Below, in pieces: positions 1 to 10,940 of a stretch of DNA of 64,000 nt. The notes under the pieces are model-generated. The model saw only the letters and a program-made list of their open reading frames with translations. It searched no databases and was not told the origin of the DNA. Origin of the DNA: Incurvaria masculella. Lineage: Eukaryota; Arthropoda; Insecta; Lepidoptera; Incurvariidae. Within the stretch, counting starts at the first letter, position 1; each line of letters opens with the position of its first letter. The stretch spans positions 8,946,501-9,010,500 of the forward strand of contig OX335641.1 in NCBI GenBank assembly GCA_946894095.1, in the 5' to 3' direction. The position numbers and the translations under genes were made by a program.

Positions 1-445
1 AAAATATTTCGATCGAAGAAAGATTAGAGGGCATTAACTTGTTCAAAGCAGTCTGTAAAAAATGTGAGAAATAAAAAAAATCTCGCTATTTCTTTCGTTT
101 CTAGGGTCCGAAAAAAAAAAATTTAGTAGCATAAATTTGGCGCCCAAAATTCAGAGGCGCCTAGTAACGAAAGTATCAGATGGTCCAAAAATATTGTTCC
201 TGAAAATTTCTGGTTATTTGATAAACTTAACGATTCGTTGAAGAAAACGTGGAAATATAAAAAAAAAAATTATGTAATTCGATTGACGTAAACCTGGCGC
301 CCGAACTTGAAAGGAGCTCTAGTAACGAAACTAAGAGGTAGGCGAGAAAAACATGCTCATTGATGGTCATTTTAGGGATTAATAATTGACAAATATTTCC
401 GGTCGATATCATATGTAGTTTCGGGCGCCAAATTCATGGAGCTCT
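1..445. other. AT-rich intergenic DNA with spaced GGCGCC repeats
   Basis: I see no gene. A short unit (GGCGCCC, then about 20 nt, then CTAGTAACGAAA) occurs at about 139-172 and again at about 295-331. An inverted, partial third copy (TTTCGGGCGCCAAATT) lies near 419-434. The spacing is about 157 bp, so this is probably a decayed tandem repeat. Confidence 0.4.
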
Positions 446-730
446 TTTTAGGGTTCCGTACCCAAAGGGTGCAAACAGGACCCTATTACTAAGCCTGCGC
501 TCTCCGTCCAACCGTCTGTCCGTCCGTCCGTCCTCAGTCCGTCTGTCAGCAAGATGTATCTCATGAAGTATAGACACTACAGATTTTCACAGAGTAAGTA
601 CTTTTCTTGCCTCTAAATAGTATGAATAAAAAAATAAAAATAAAAATTGAAGAAATGTGATTGTTTGTTTTAAATCTTGTACGATGGAACGGAACCCTTC
701 GTGTGCCAGTCCGACTCGCCCTTGGCCGAT
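446..730 (-). repeat. Dispersed repeat (GGGTTCCGTACCC family), copy 1
   Basis: On the minus strand this copy runs from a GCGAGTCGGACT-type head and CACGAAGGGTTCCGT to a run of CGGACGGACGGA and ends in GGGTACGGAACCCTAAAAA. The same order of motifs recurs at 10941-13033, 28878-29145 and 34503-35275. It is a very common lepidopteran non-coding repeat. I see no coding capacity. Confidence 0.85.
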
Positions 731-3160
731 CATGTTTTTTATTACAGCAAATGGATATTTTCTTTCTGAAGGCATCCCAAAATTTTCCTTGCATCTATCT
801 ATAATTGCATCCGAGGCATGTCGGTGCCGTAAACGGCTAGAGAATTTCTAGGTCGTTTTAAACTAACGAATCAAACCTGTTTTAAGAATGTAGGTACTTA
901 TGGCGCGAACTGAACTAGGTGACGCTTGAATCACTTTCAGTGTGAATGTAGGTACGTGGCGCCAGGCAACGTCGAAGAATGAAGCCAGACCGCCCCGCCG
1001 CGCCGCCGTCTCCTGCGGCCTGTGGCGCCAAACTGTCTTGCTTGAGACTAATCACAATAAGATGTATAGCGTCAGTAGGTTATGGTGCTTATAATTATCA
1101 TTACAACCCTTACCGTACATGTTTTTATTATCAGTGCACCAAACTCGTGATGGTTAAAACGCATTGATTACAAGCAATCGTACCTATAAAACGGGAGTTA
1201 TGTGGAACTTTATATATATGGAACTTTCTGTCTAGATGCATGAGCGGTTTAGTAAACTATAGCATACGTCAGCGTCTTTTTAATTCTTAACATCTTCATG
1301 AAATAGTTTTGCAATATCAGATCATATGGTAAATCCTTTGAGTTGTAGACCTCGCAGGTCCTTTGCATAGCAATGAATTAATATTAGTAATTTAATACAA
1401 AATTTCAGCCTTAATAGAAAATACTATTATTTTTCTCACTTAGTACTTACCTAACGCTTTAGGTCCTTTCAGAAAACAAAGATTTTGTGGCCTTTTGAAC
1501 ATTTTTCAAAATGGTAAAAATTCACAATTGACAAAAAAATGTATATAATTATCGAACCCGGTCACAAAACTTCACGAAAATCGGTTGCGAAATGCGACCT
1601 GTAAAGGCGAACAGCCGTATATTTTTTCCAAGCTGACACGGGGACGGTTAAGGAGAAAGTATGTTTTTTGGATTTTTTCCCCTTTCCACGCGATTTTTCA
1701 AAGAGATAGTTTATGGGCCGGAGATTTATTAAAAAAACGGATGTTATCCCTGGCAAAAGCGGGTAACGCACCTAGTTATTTATGATTCTAGGTGAATTCA
1801 TAATTAAAAAAAATACTAAATAAACATTTTCTATTTTCAAAATTAGATTGCAGTGCAGAAGTCACTCTTTAACTTGATATTAATGTGAAAATGTTTAAAA
1901 AATATCCTTACTAATAAAAATATCAACCTTTTAGATTATGCTTTAGCGTATGGTTGAAGTACAACAAGAGAAAAAAATACTGATACAAACCAGCGAAAAT
2001 AATTAAAGTAAAATTGTCCAAAAATAAAGAAAAAAATTACATCACAAAGCTTCCTTTTAGATATGAGCCCAATTATTGTCCAACACTTCAAGAAGGTTGC
2101 CTATCTAGGTTTCTAAATTGTCTATCTACCCTATTACATAACCCTACCTCGACATAAAACTATCCATCTTTATTACGAACGAATAGCTAATTGCGTCATG
2201 GAGTACTTACCTAGCTCGATTTCTTTTTTTACATCCACAGATTAATATACATTTGTATATAATGTATAAATAAGAAGGCTATTCATTAAACGAAGTGTTT
2301 CTTTTAAATAAAACAGGTATTACCGAAATTAACAAGTAATTAATTAACCAAAGTATCTACGTAGATTGATGGATCGGATAAGTTGTCTCGTTTATATAAG
2401 CGCGCATATAGAGCGAAATAAAAAAATGGTCCTTTTTAACCGACTTCGAAAAAAAGGAGAAGGTTCTCAATTCATCGGAATCTTTTTTTTCTCGTTTTTT
2501 ATGTATGTTCATTAAATAAATTCTTCCTAAAATTAAAGTAAGCTTGAATTTGGGTCTTGTAGCATTTTTTTATATTACTTACTAAAAAGCATAAATAAAA
2601 AAAACAATAATACCTTTCACTGAGATCACGTGACTAAAATATATATTTAGAGCAATGAAAATCCATTCGATATCAGAAAAAAATAGAGCATGTTTTTGTC
2701 TCTATTGTCGGTACCTATGAGCAAGGCATATTTTTCTCGGGAAAAAAATACGGACCGGTGCAAAACATTAGTAGGTTACTCCAATAGAAAAGTTCGACCG
2801 ATGTGGGTGCAATAAAAGGTAAAACTAGCCTAAAAATATCTCTCTCACGTCCGCAGCCCTAATAAAAAAGGCGGCACCGTCAAGTTGATTGAGACCGTCC
2901 AACCGGACCCCGCTTCAGCGTACACTCGCTCGTGTCTGCATCTACTGCCAATTTTCACTACGCCATAACGTGCTGAAACCGCGATACTGCAGGACACCCG
3001 AGGGCTGGCCGCGCGGGGCTGTACCGAGGCGTGCGCGATGCGCCACCTCGCGACGTCAACTGGAGGGTTCCGACCACAGCCTACTTTCGTGCCGCCAGCG
3101 ACCTTTGTCTAAACGAAAATACACGCCTGAAATCCATTTTTACTCGCGCTCAGATTTAAA
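731..3160. other. Intergenic stretch with no supported gene
   Basis: Mostly AT-rich. A GC-rich patch lies at 955-1030 and another at 2890-3080; short ORFs there have no recognisable product. At 2435-2510 there is a copy of the ACCGACTTC...AGGTTCTCAATTC repeat, whose inverted partner lies near 23330-23370. At 1460-1520 there is a fragment (AGGTCCTTTCAGAAAAC) resembling 4010-4070. A terminal exon for the minus-strand candidate gene could lie at 3168-3197 (see the exon at 3362-3464). Confidence 0.4.
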
Positions 3161-3361
3161 TCAGTTACTAATTTTGAATGCAGCATGCATTAAGTCGCTG
3201 AAAAAAAGTCTTATGATTCTTAGTACAGGTAATAACGGATTTTCAAAGTCGTTTCATGTTAGGCTGTCTCTTTCGACGGACGTTCATGTTCTGCCCGCCC
3301 GCGTGGGTCGATAGAGCAGCGATGAGATCGTGTGAGCGCACACACACCCTCACACACTCAC

Positions 3362-3464
3362 GTACACTAAGCAAAGCTTTTGCGGCGACAGACTGTCTTG
3401 TATTCCGTGGCGATGCTCGTTTGTTTTTGTGTTGTTTTTGGACAGCAAAGGTGAAAGCGGATCT
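3362..3464 (-). CDS. Candidate coding exon (minus strand), unidentified protein
   Basis: Read on the minus strand, an acceptor TTCTCAG is followed by a 103-nt segment that stays open for 34 codons after one leading base. It ends exactly at the consensus donor GTGAGT. The peptide (starting DPLSPLLSKNNTKTNEH, ending KLCLVY) is polar and not recognised. The start phase (one base) matches the end phase (two bases) of the candidate exon at 5603-5679. A strong acceptor (CTTTTTTTCAG) further downstream would add RLNACCIQN and a stop at 3168, but I cannot tell whether that is the real end. Short open segments beside GTGAGT also arise by chance, so this is a hypothesis. It could be intergenic. Confidence 0.35.
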
Positions 3465-4009
3465 CTGAGAATCTTAAAATATGTTATGCTTCTAATTTAA
3501 TGCTAGAATACAGATTTTTTTCCTTTCATAAAATAAGAGGCAATCGTAGACAGCCACTTCCTACCTCTTGGCGCGTTCCATCATCATTGGCTCCTAGCCG
3601 CAATGCACGCTTAAGTTAATGTTTATAAGCTTTTTGCGGGTGACATGCATAAGTAGATGTCGGCACATAAATGGAACCCCACCCCATCACCACAAAATCT
3701 GTAGCTGTACATAACTTACGGCTTATTATAAAGGACCTATTTTCCGCAGCTCCGTCCGCATGAACTGCAAGATTTTCTTCTGTTTTGTTTTCGATTCGTT
3801 TCATTGAACATTTAAGTGACCCTCTACTGTTACGCTTTAGAAGCTTAAACTTTGACACTTAATCATAAAACACATTACCAACTAGTGGCTGCCTGAGCTG
3901 AAGACCTCGCGAGTCTGTCTGTACTTAGCTTAAAACAAAATAAATGTTCATCGTTCACCTTACAAAATCCTAATATTTTCTTGTATTGTTCTTACAGTAT
4001 TATGTACCG

Positions 4010-4650
4010 CTTTAGGTCCTGTCACAAACTAAAAGTTTTGTAATTTTTTTGAAAATTTTCCAAAAACGAAATCGACAATAATCACGAGAGTCTGTTTAGA
4101 TATGCGATGCAGATACGCGACGGATGTACAAAATATGTTTTGCCCAAGCTGAAATGGAGACGCTTCGCTCGGTCAATAAAGTTAAATAAATAAAGCTGCG
4201 GTACCCGTCTCCGCTCGGGTTAGTGTCGGTTAAATTATTTCATGGATAAAAAGTAGCCCACATGATTGGTCCAAAATAGGGTCAAATTGGTCCAGGACAA
4301 TGCATCCATCTACCAAATTTAATCAAGATCGTTCGAGCCGAAATAGCATGATTTAATGAAACACATCTAATAATTCCCATTTAGAGCTTCGTTGACATTT
4401 GGTGGCTATTTAAAAAAAAAGCATTTGCCGCCAGAACCTTTCTGCACTTGCACTGCTACATTGCTGACCTAGTAAGTAAGTAACGTGAAACATAGGTAAG
4501 TTTGGGTTGGCCTCCAACCCACGGCCAGGATCAACATCGAAAATGCTAACCCATCCCTAATCTGACTGCTCCCAGAGATGCTATACGTTGATAAAATACG
4601 CATATAAATAGGGTAAGTGGTTCGCAAGTTATAAGAATTTAACACTCACT
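4010..4650 (-). repeat. Partial copy of the Helitron 3' region (and flanking fragment)
   Basis: From about 4187 to 4650 this is the reverse complement of the right part of the Helitron at 11050-12842. Both share CGGTACCCGTC/CCGCTCGG, ATGATTGGTCCAAAATAGGG, AATCAAGATCGTTCGAGCC and CATCCCTAATCTGACTGCTC. Its terminal CTAG is degraded, so it is an old copy. A microsatellite of ATAC units follows at about 4657-4695. No gene. Confidence 0.75.
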
Positions 4651-5105
4651 ACTCACTATATACATACATACATACATACATGCAGACATACATACAGAAC
4701 TGATTTCTAAAAATCGTCAATTTCGTTTTAGTATCATACATAAAGTCTAGAAACGAAATATCTTAGAAAACAAAGCAACTTACTCCATGAACACCCCTTA
4801 CAGATTTATTATTAGTATAGAGTATAGATGATATAAATGAAAATATGCTACAATGTGTTTCGCTTCATTTAGAACCTGCCCATCAACCATGGTCTCGAAG
4901 AGAACCCACCCTCTACTTGCAAGAATGGGAAAACTCGTAAATCCAGTTTACGTTTGGTTTGCGTTAGTTTTCCTTCGCTGTAGTGACTAAACCGCGGGAA
5001 GGCGACGTGGAGTCTGCTGAATTGCGTGTTGACTGAATCGCCTACAATCGTCCGCATTCCATTCGGAGTGTCTGAGTGAATTTAGTATGAAGAACTTTTA
5101 TTATT

Positions 5106-5284
5106 ATTGTCTAAGATTGGCTTACCACAGTTATTTTTCTCGGTCCTTTTGGACAGTGGTCTGTCAAACGTGCGTCCAGCCGCACGCACGCACTCGCCTT
5201 GAAAATGAGCTGCGCACGAGACAGTTCGAAACGTCGGCCAAAAGGACCGAGGAAAATAACTGTGGTAAGCCAATCTTAGACAAT
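5106..5284. mobile_element. Palindromic MITE with 47-bp inverted arms
   Basis: The left arm (5106-5152) and right arm (5238-5284) are reverse complements over 47 bp with one mismatch. They read ATTGTCTAAGATTGGC at the outside and TCGGTCCTTTTGG at the inside. The 85-bp centre is GC-rich and includes GTTCGAAACGTCGGCC, a sequence type seen in other palindromes here (38453-38645). The ORFs on both strands through this element are palindrome artefacts. No transposase is present, so it would be a non-autonomous element. Confidence 0.8.
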
Positions 5285-5602
5285 CGTTTAAACACCCACA
5301 GAACACTCAAATCAACTTTTATTATGTTTTTTTATTCATACTATACTAATAATAAATCTGTAAGGGATGATCATGGAGTAAGTAACTTTGTTTTATTTGA
5401 TACCGCGTTTGTTGACTTTATTCATGGTACTAAAACTAAATTGGCGATTTATAGACATATTTTCTGTGTTTAAGGATGTATATATGTATGTATGTTCCTC
5501 CATAACTCTTAAACCGATCATCCAAATTCAATAAAACCTAATATTTGTATATTTGACTACACAAGACACATGATAGATAAAATAAAATTCAGTTGCACTC
5601 AC

Positions 5603-5679
5603 TCTAAGATGTGGCTGTCATACAAACCGTAGTGCTCCGCGCGCCCCGGCGGGCGGTCGGCGGCTGGCAAGGAGGTGGG
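5603..5679 (-). CDS. Candidate coding exon (minus strand), unidentified protein
   Basis: On the minus strand the acceptor GTCGCCCGCAG is followed by 25 open codons plus two bases, ending at a consensus donor GTGAGT. The segment is distinctly GC-rich against AT-rich flanks. The peptide starts PTSLPAADRPPGRAEH and continues YGLYDSHIL. It starts in phase 0, matching the phase-0 end of the candidate exon at 10639-10822, and ends with two bases, matching the one-base start at 3362-3464. I do not recognise the protein. It could be a chance GC-rich ORF. Confidence 0.35.
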
Positions 5680-6204
5680 CTGCGGGCGACGAAAGGACGA
5701 GTAGGTATCACCCATAGTCGCTATCTGCCTTTGTTTCTAAGCTTACTTTTTCTAAACAACTTAACGAATTTTAATGCGGTTTCACTAATAGAATGAGCCA
5801 TCAACGAGGAAGGTCTGTGTATGTAATTTGTAAATATTTTACACAAAACTTAGGAAAAAAATTAAAACTAAGTACGCGAAGATTTAGGTATCAAACAGGC
5901 CTACAGAAAAGTCCCTAATATCTTCCTCCTAAGGTACACTTACAAAAACATTTTTACAGGTTATTTGCGAAGCTTTATCCTTCAATTCATTATTAATCCT
6001 TATTCAGATACACATGTCCCTTATCTTTTGCAATTTATATGAGATTAACTTTTGTGTACACTATATCAATAAAATAATAGTTTAGAAGATATTACCGATT
6101 CAGAATCTTGTGCATGAATAACGTATGTAGTTGCACGCGTGAACACCAAGTAATTCCTCAGTTAGGGATTCATATCCCTTATATTTAAGCTTTTGCTACC
6201 ACTA

Positions 6205-6680
6205 TGGCTTGATGTTTTCCGCAACTTTAGGACTACTTAGCAGACGCTAAAATTTCCAGAGGTGTGACCAGTGGTATAAAATGCTTAATACTTGAGAACC
6301 AACTTTCCGATCTAGATGCGGTTTATTTCTTAGTCTGATTCTACTCAAATATTATAGGCTACGTAATATAATGCTCATTTACCATAGGGGTGAGTAGTGA
6401 GTGTTCAATTTTAATAACTTACGAACTACTCGCCCAAATCAATATGAGTATTTTATCAATGTATAGAATCTCTGGGCGCAGTCAGGCTCGGGATGGGTTA
6501 CCGGTTTCGATGTTCAGGCTGGCTGTGGTTTGGTTTCCACGTAAAACTTTAGGTCCCCTTCATTACTTACTTACTAGGTGGTAGGGTTAATCCCACCTGA
6601 GTTAGTTTTCTATCCATTTTAATGTAGCAGTGCGAGTGCAGGAAAGTTCTCGCGGCACATGCTTTTTTAAAAAAAAAAAA
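6205..6680 (+). repeat. Partial Helitron-family copy
   Basis: It shares with 12264-12625 the ordered motifs TTCCGCAACTTTAG, TATAGGCTAC, GTATAG(C/A)ATCTCTGGG and GCAGTCAGG. It stops in an A-rich run near 6670. No helicase or Rep sequence is visible. It is an older truncated relative of the Helitron at 11050-12842. Confidence 0.7.
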
Positions 6681-7307
6681 TGCTACAAAGTATGGATGCA
6701 GACCAAAATTAATGTATTTATGTCAAGAAGCGATAAACATTCATGCAAGGCTTCGTATATTTAAAACAAATTTAAACTTTCTTGACTACTTTAAAAGTGT
6801 ATAAGGAATGTAGCATGCAAATTTTGATGCATGCAATTTCAATGTATCATATAATATATTTTTTAATTTTAATTTATGAGCATGCAACGTAAACTTCTCC
6901 GAACTAACCACTGTGGCATGTAATTTGCACGCAAACGGCACCATGGGCCGGTCAGTAAAACTAGGGCGCCGAACTGCATAATTTTACTGCAGGATGCATT
7001 GCGTGGTATGACATTTCTTTCCAAGGTGCCTTTGCTTTTACTTTGCCCAACTCAAATAACGTGAACGGTCACGAATCAAGAGATGCAACAGTATTAAGTA
7101 GTGCATACAATACTGGCAATACTTGTTGTTTGCGTCGATGCTAATTGTGAATGATGGATGCGTATGTGCTTTGTAAAATGTGTGTTTGTGCGTACGACTG
7201 CCCAGATCTTCTAAATGTAAAGCGACACGTAGCAGCTCGTAGCTCAGGTTCGGAGACTTCGACATGATGTTTTGCTCGGTAAACTTAAATGCTATGGGGT
7301 TACAAAC

Positions 7308-8880
7308 TGTCACGTCGTGGCGTGCTCGGGGGGTGGCGTAGCTCAGTGAAAAATCCATAAATGGGGAACCAGAACTTTATTTGGAAAAAACTTATTTCCT
7401 AAAATAAAACTCTCTCAGATCAGCTTTTCTAGTCGCTTCTTCGAACACGGAACTGTCATTTTTAAGCTATTCTGTTTTATTTTTATGTGCATGGCCTGGC
7501 ATGACACCAACGCACCATTAGAAATTATAAAATCATATTTAAGCGAGAGATCTCAGTTTGTGCAAACAAATGGGAGTAATTCTATGACAAGCGAACAAAA
7601 TATTGGAGTACCGCAAGGATCTATTCTTGGACCACTATTGTTTCTAATATATATAAATGATTTCACCTTTAACTTAATGGACACATGCACACCAACATTG
7701 TACGCTGATGATTCTAATCTCGCAATCACGGCTCCTATAAATTAAATTCTTAGTCACAAACTTAAGGTTACCTTGGACGAAGCGAAATCATGGTTCGAAA
7801 TGAATGGTATAAGCTTGAATAACAATAAGTGGGTAATAATGCAATTCCATTCCTCTAACAGATAAAATATTGGTATTACAGAAATCTCTGACCTATGCAG
7901 TGACACAAATACAAAATTCCTAGGAGCAGTGATGGACAAACTTTTAACCTGGAACAACCACATCGAGATTCTCTGCAAAAAACTATCATCAGCAATATTT
8001 GCTCTAAAAATATTACGGGATGTCACTGATTATGCCGCACAAAGAGTCGCATACTTCTCATATTTTCATGCGGTAATGACCTATGTCTTACTTGTTTGGG
8101 GAAATAGCACCAAAGCAAATAAAGTATTTATTTTACAAAAACGAGCTATTCGTACAATGTTTCGTCTTCAATTCAGAACCTCCTGTCGTGCTTACTTCAG
8201 ACAGGCAAAAATGTTGACGATGCCTGCACAATAAATATTAGAATGTCTTTTATATGTCTACAAAAATCGTGAAAGCTTTTCTACACATGAAATGGTTCAC
8301 AAATATCCAACTCGGTCAAGACATGATCTCATCTTGCCGCATACACATCTGTCTCGAGTTAAGAAACAGGCTGACCATTTAAAAATAAAATTATACAATC
8401 ACTTACCTGGCTATTTAACTGTTCTACCAGGGTGTCTATTCAAAAACAGCGTGAAGACTATCCTAATTGAAAATGTATTTTATTCTATTGATGACTTTTT
8501 AATATAAAACTTTTTTTTTTAAATAACTTATTAATGATGAATTTACTGTAATTATCTCACTGCCTATTATTTTACATTTTGTTTTTATTGTTATTTATTT
8601 TTTCATGTATGGACTACTGCAGTTAATTTTAAATTTTGACAACTGTAAAGGCTTCTGTGACTGTATCTAATTTACTGTGTACCTATTTATTGGAAATTGT
8701 GAAATTTTCATGTTTGGACATATTCTATAGTATTAAGTGTATACAATTTTGTATTCTACACTTGTAAAATGCTCAATTGAATAAAGAATTTGAAGTATGA
8801 AGTATGAAGCATGCCAGAGCACTTTAAGTATTTCTCGCGATTTCTTTTAGTTTCTGATTTGGCCATGAAGGTATCCATAA
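7308..8880 (+). repeat. Dispersed repeat split by a LINE insertion
   Basis: The left part (7308-7509) begins TGTCACGTCGTGGCGTGCTC and matches 48038-48247 closely. The right part (about 8803-8880, ending GGCCATGAAGG) matches the continuation at about 48250-48298. The sequence between is a LINE. Near the left end GGTGGCGTAGCTCAGTG resembles the 5' half of a tRNA, so the repeat may be SINE-like; that is only a resemblance. No coding capacity. Confidence 0.75.
7510..8808 (+). pseudogene. Jockey-like LINE remnant, broken reverse transcriptase
   Basis: Fragment of a non-LTR retrotransposon ORF2. Reverse-transcriptase motif B (GVPQGSILGPLLFLIYIND) is followed by the catalytic box YADD (inside LYADDSNLAI). 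Further C-terminal pieces lie at 7929-8234 and 8292-8507. A stop at about 7743 and frame changes break the ORF, and the endonuclease and N-terminal RT are missing, so it is a dead 5'-truncated copy. The 3' end has AATAAA and a short iterated GAAGTATGAAGTATGAAGC tail near 8780-8808. Likely target-site duplications are GCATGACA on the left and GCATGCCA on the right (one mismatch). It sits inside the repeat at 7308-8880. Confidence 0.85.
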
Positions 8881-9239
8881 AAAAATTGTCTGCATTATGA
8901 ATGAATCTGTGGATGCAACATGAAACTTGTGCTGAGAATGATCCTTGAATTAGTTATAAACTGGTATAAATATAGAGTTATGTATATGTGCGCAGGCAGC
9001 ACATCCCACAGTTTATTAGCAGTACGAAAGAGGTGTAGTGATCTTGTCGTTGTGTGCGCAGACAAAATTTGGTCCTATTGTTTGAAAGTGAGCTAGACTG
9101 ACAGACGCTTTGGAAATATTTAATCCTCACAATCCTCACGGTGTTAGTAAATATCTTCCTATCTATTCTGGTGCATAGAGAGGTCGCTTATGGAAATGGA
9201 TTTGTAATTAGCGATTAATTCGGAAACGATTCTTTTCGT

Positions 9240-9375
9240 GCAACTTATTCTGGGGGCGGTGCGATCGATTACCAGAATACAAAAGAAAGTAATATCAAAG
9301 TGAGCTCCCCCCTCCTTAGAACTCTCCTGATTCATCAACTCGGAATTCCCAGAATTGGCCTCCTGTGTGACAAGA
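9240..9375 (+). repeat. Dispersed repeat shared with 27165-27270
   Basis: The ordered motifs CGATTAC(C/T)AGAATAC, TCAAAGT, and TCATCAACTCGGAATTCCCA followed by GAATTGGCCT are shared with 27165-27270. It is non-coding and looks like a short interspersed element. Confidence 0.7.
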
Positions 9376-9478
9376 CTATGCACAGACAAACAAAAAAAAT
9401 TAAGATATGTTATGTCAACATAGTAAATTTTAGGTGCGGTTATTTAAAATTGAGCGGTCCGGAAGAAAATTTTCCACG

Positions 9479-9515
9479 TCTCAAAAACTATATATAAAAT
9501 ATATAGTTTTTGAGA
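9479..9515. repeat. Perfect 17-bp inverted repeat
   Basis: TCTCAAAAACTATATAT and its exact reverse complement are separated by AAA. It would form a cruciform or hairpin. No gene is adjacent. Confidence 0.8.
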
Positions 9516-10630
9516 AAATATATAGTACACCAATTTTGGTAAGTTGTACTAGCTCAATTTTTTGTCATGCCTCAGTTACCTACATGTATGGTGTATGTAT
9601 GTTATGTACCGTTTTATATAAAACATCCTCTTTACAAATTCTATCGATGTCATCAATGGCTGAGACTTGCGGACATGCGGACAGGAAGAAATTATAAGGG
9701 TTCCGTTTTCGCCATTTAGCTATGGAACAATTAAAAGGAATGGACGTGGGATTTCCATAGTTCTATCTTAGTACCAGCTAATAGTTTAACGTGTCATTTA
9801 CAAAGAAATGCGAAAATAGTGGATTGAAACATGAAATATTTTATAACGCTAAATTATTATTATTTTTACATCATTTTACATAAATTTACATAATTTAAAT
9901 ACCACAAACATAACGCACACCAAGTCACGCGCGTAGTCAACAATAGTGTGGGTTCCTTTTATGAAGTGTGCTTGTTTGCGTTAACTATTTGCTCGGCACG
10001 AGGTTGTAAGGCATGCCCCTAACTTTTAGTTATTCTGTGCCCCAAGTTCATTTCCTTTTTTAACATTCTTGTCTGCAACCTTATATACCGCGGCCCGCCC
10101 TAATGTATATGTCCAGTCAAGTCTATTTCATAATGGACTCATCCACCCGCCGATTTAAGTAAACCATTTTATTTTATTTTAATGTTACTTTGATAAAATG
10201 TGTCATGACCACATGACACATTATTACATGGTTAGTTGTTAAGGTAGTTGTAATAAAAAAAAAATATACATACATTATTTCTATCGGCATTTAATAGTTT
10301 ACACCGGAATCATCGCCTCTGACCACATAATTCTTAGAAATTCAGTTCTGCCAAAATGTTTGATGTTGTACATTTTCTTTGACGCGAATAAAACACGTAG
10401 TACGGACCATTATTGAATTTCAGGAGATAGGAACGATATCAAAAGAATTTAATTTTGTTGCGCAGGCCACTTCTTCTTTTAAATATTTAACCACGCTTTA
10501 TTTCAATATTTTTGCTTCATATGCGAATTTTCAATAATTTCCTATCTCTATACGTTATTCCGCCGCAGTAGACTGTAATCCCGAATAATACGTGAATCCG
10601 TCCGACCAAAACCAGCTCAGAAAACATTGC
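9516..10630. other. Intergenic stretch with no supported gene
   Basis: AT-rich DNA without splice-flanked open frames or repeats I can place. Confidence 0.4.
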
Positions 10631-10638
10631 CAACTCAC

Positions 10639-10822
10639 CCGAGGCTCCTTCTCCTTCTTGCCGTTCTGGACGTCCAGGTCTGGAGTTGCAGTGGGTGAGG
10701 GTCCCTTGAACCACCGAAGCCGACACTGCTGGGTAGGTGGATCAGCCACCGAAAAAGATCTCGCGGAGACGAGCCCGTTGGTGTGCAGAAACCATCCACT
10801 TGTCACTCCGTTCGGGAATGTA
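10639..10822 (-). CDS. Candidate coding exon (minus strand), unidentified protein
   Basis: On the minus strand the acceptor CTGCCTTCAG is followed by one base and 61 open codons, ending in CGG at the consensus donor GTGAGT. An in-frame stop lies upstream of the acceptor and no ATG intervenes, so it can only be an internal exon. The peptide begins TFPNGVTSGWFLHTNGL, contains QQCRLRWFKGPSPT, and ends in a charged NGKKEKEPR. The region is GC-rich against AT-rich flanks. The plus strand is also open here, but without comparable splice sites. Phases fit the exons at 47151-47297 (upstream) and 5603-5679 (downstream). I do not recognise the family. This is the best of the candidate-exon set. Confidence 0.42.
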
Positions 10823-10940
10823 CTGAAGGCAGCGGCGCGCGCGTCGCTCTCGCCGTGTCGTCAACAATATTTTCAGCAACCGGTTTTGGCCGAAACCGTC
10901 TGTTTAAGAACCTTTTCCATCTTCGACTTGTAAGATGTTA

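Noticed and set aside
958..1035. Possible further minus-strand exon in a GC-rich patch
   Set aside because: An acceptor and phase can be found, but the pyrimidine tract is weak and there is no good donor.
2889..3314. 141-codon plus-strand ORF
   Set aside because: Arginine- and serine-rich chance ORF in a GC-rich patch without splice sites or recognisable domains; it also overlaps possible minus-strand sequence.
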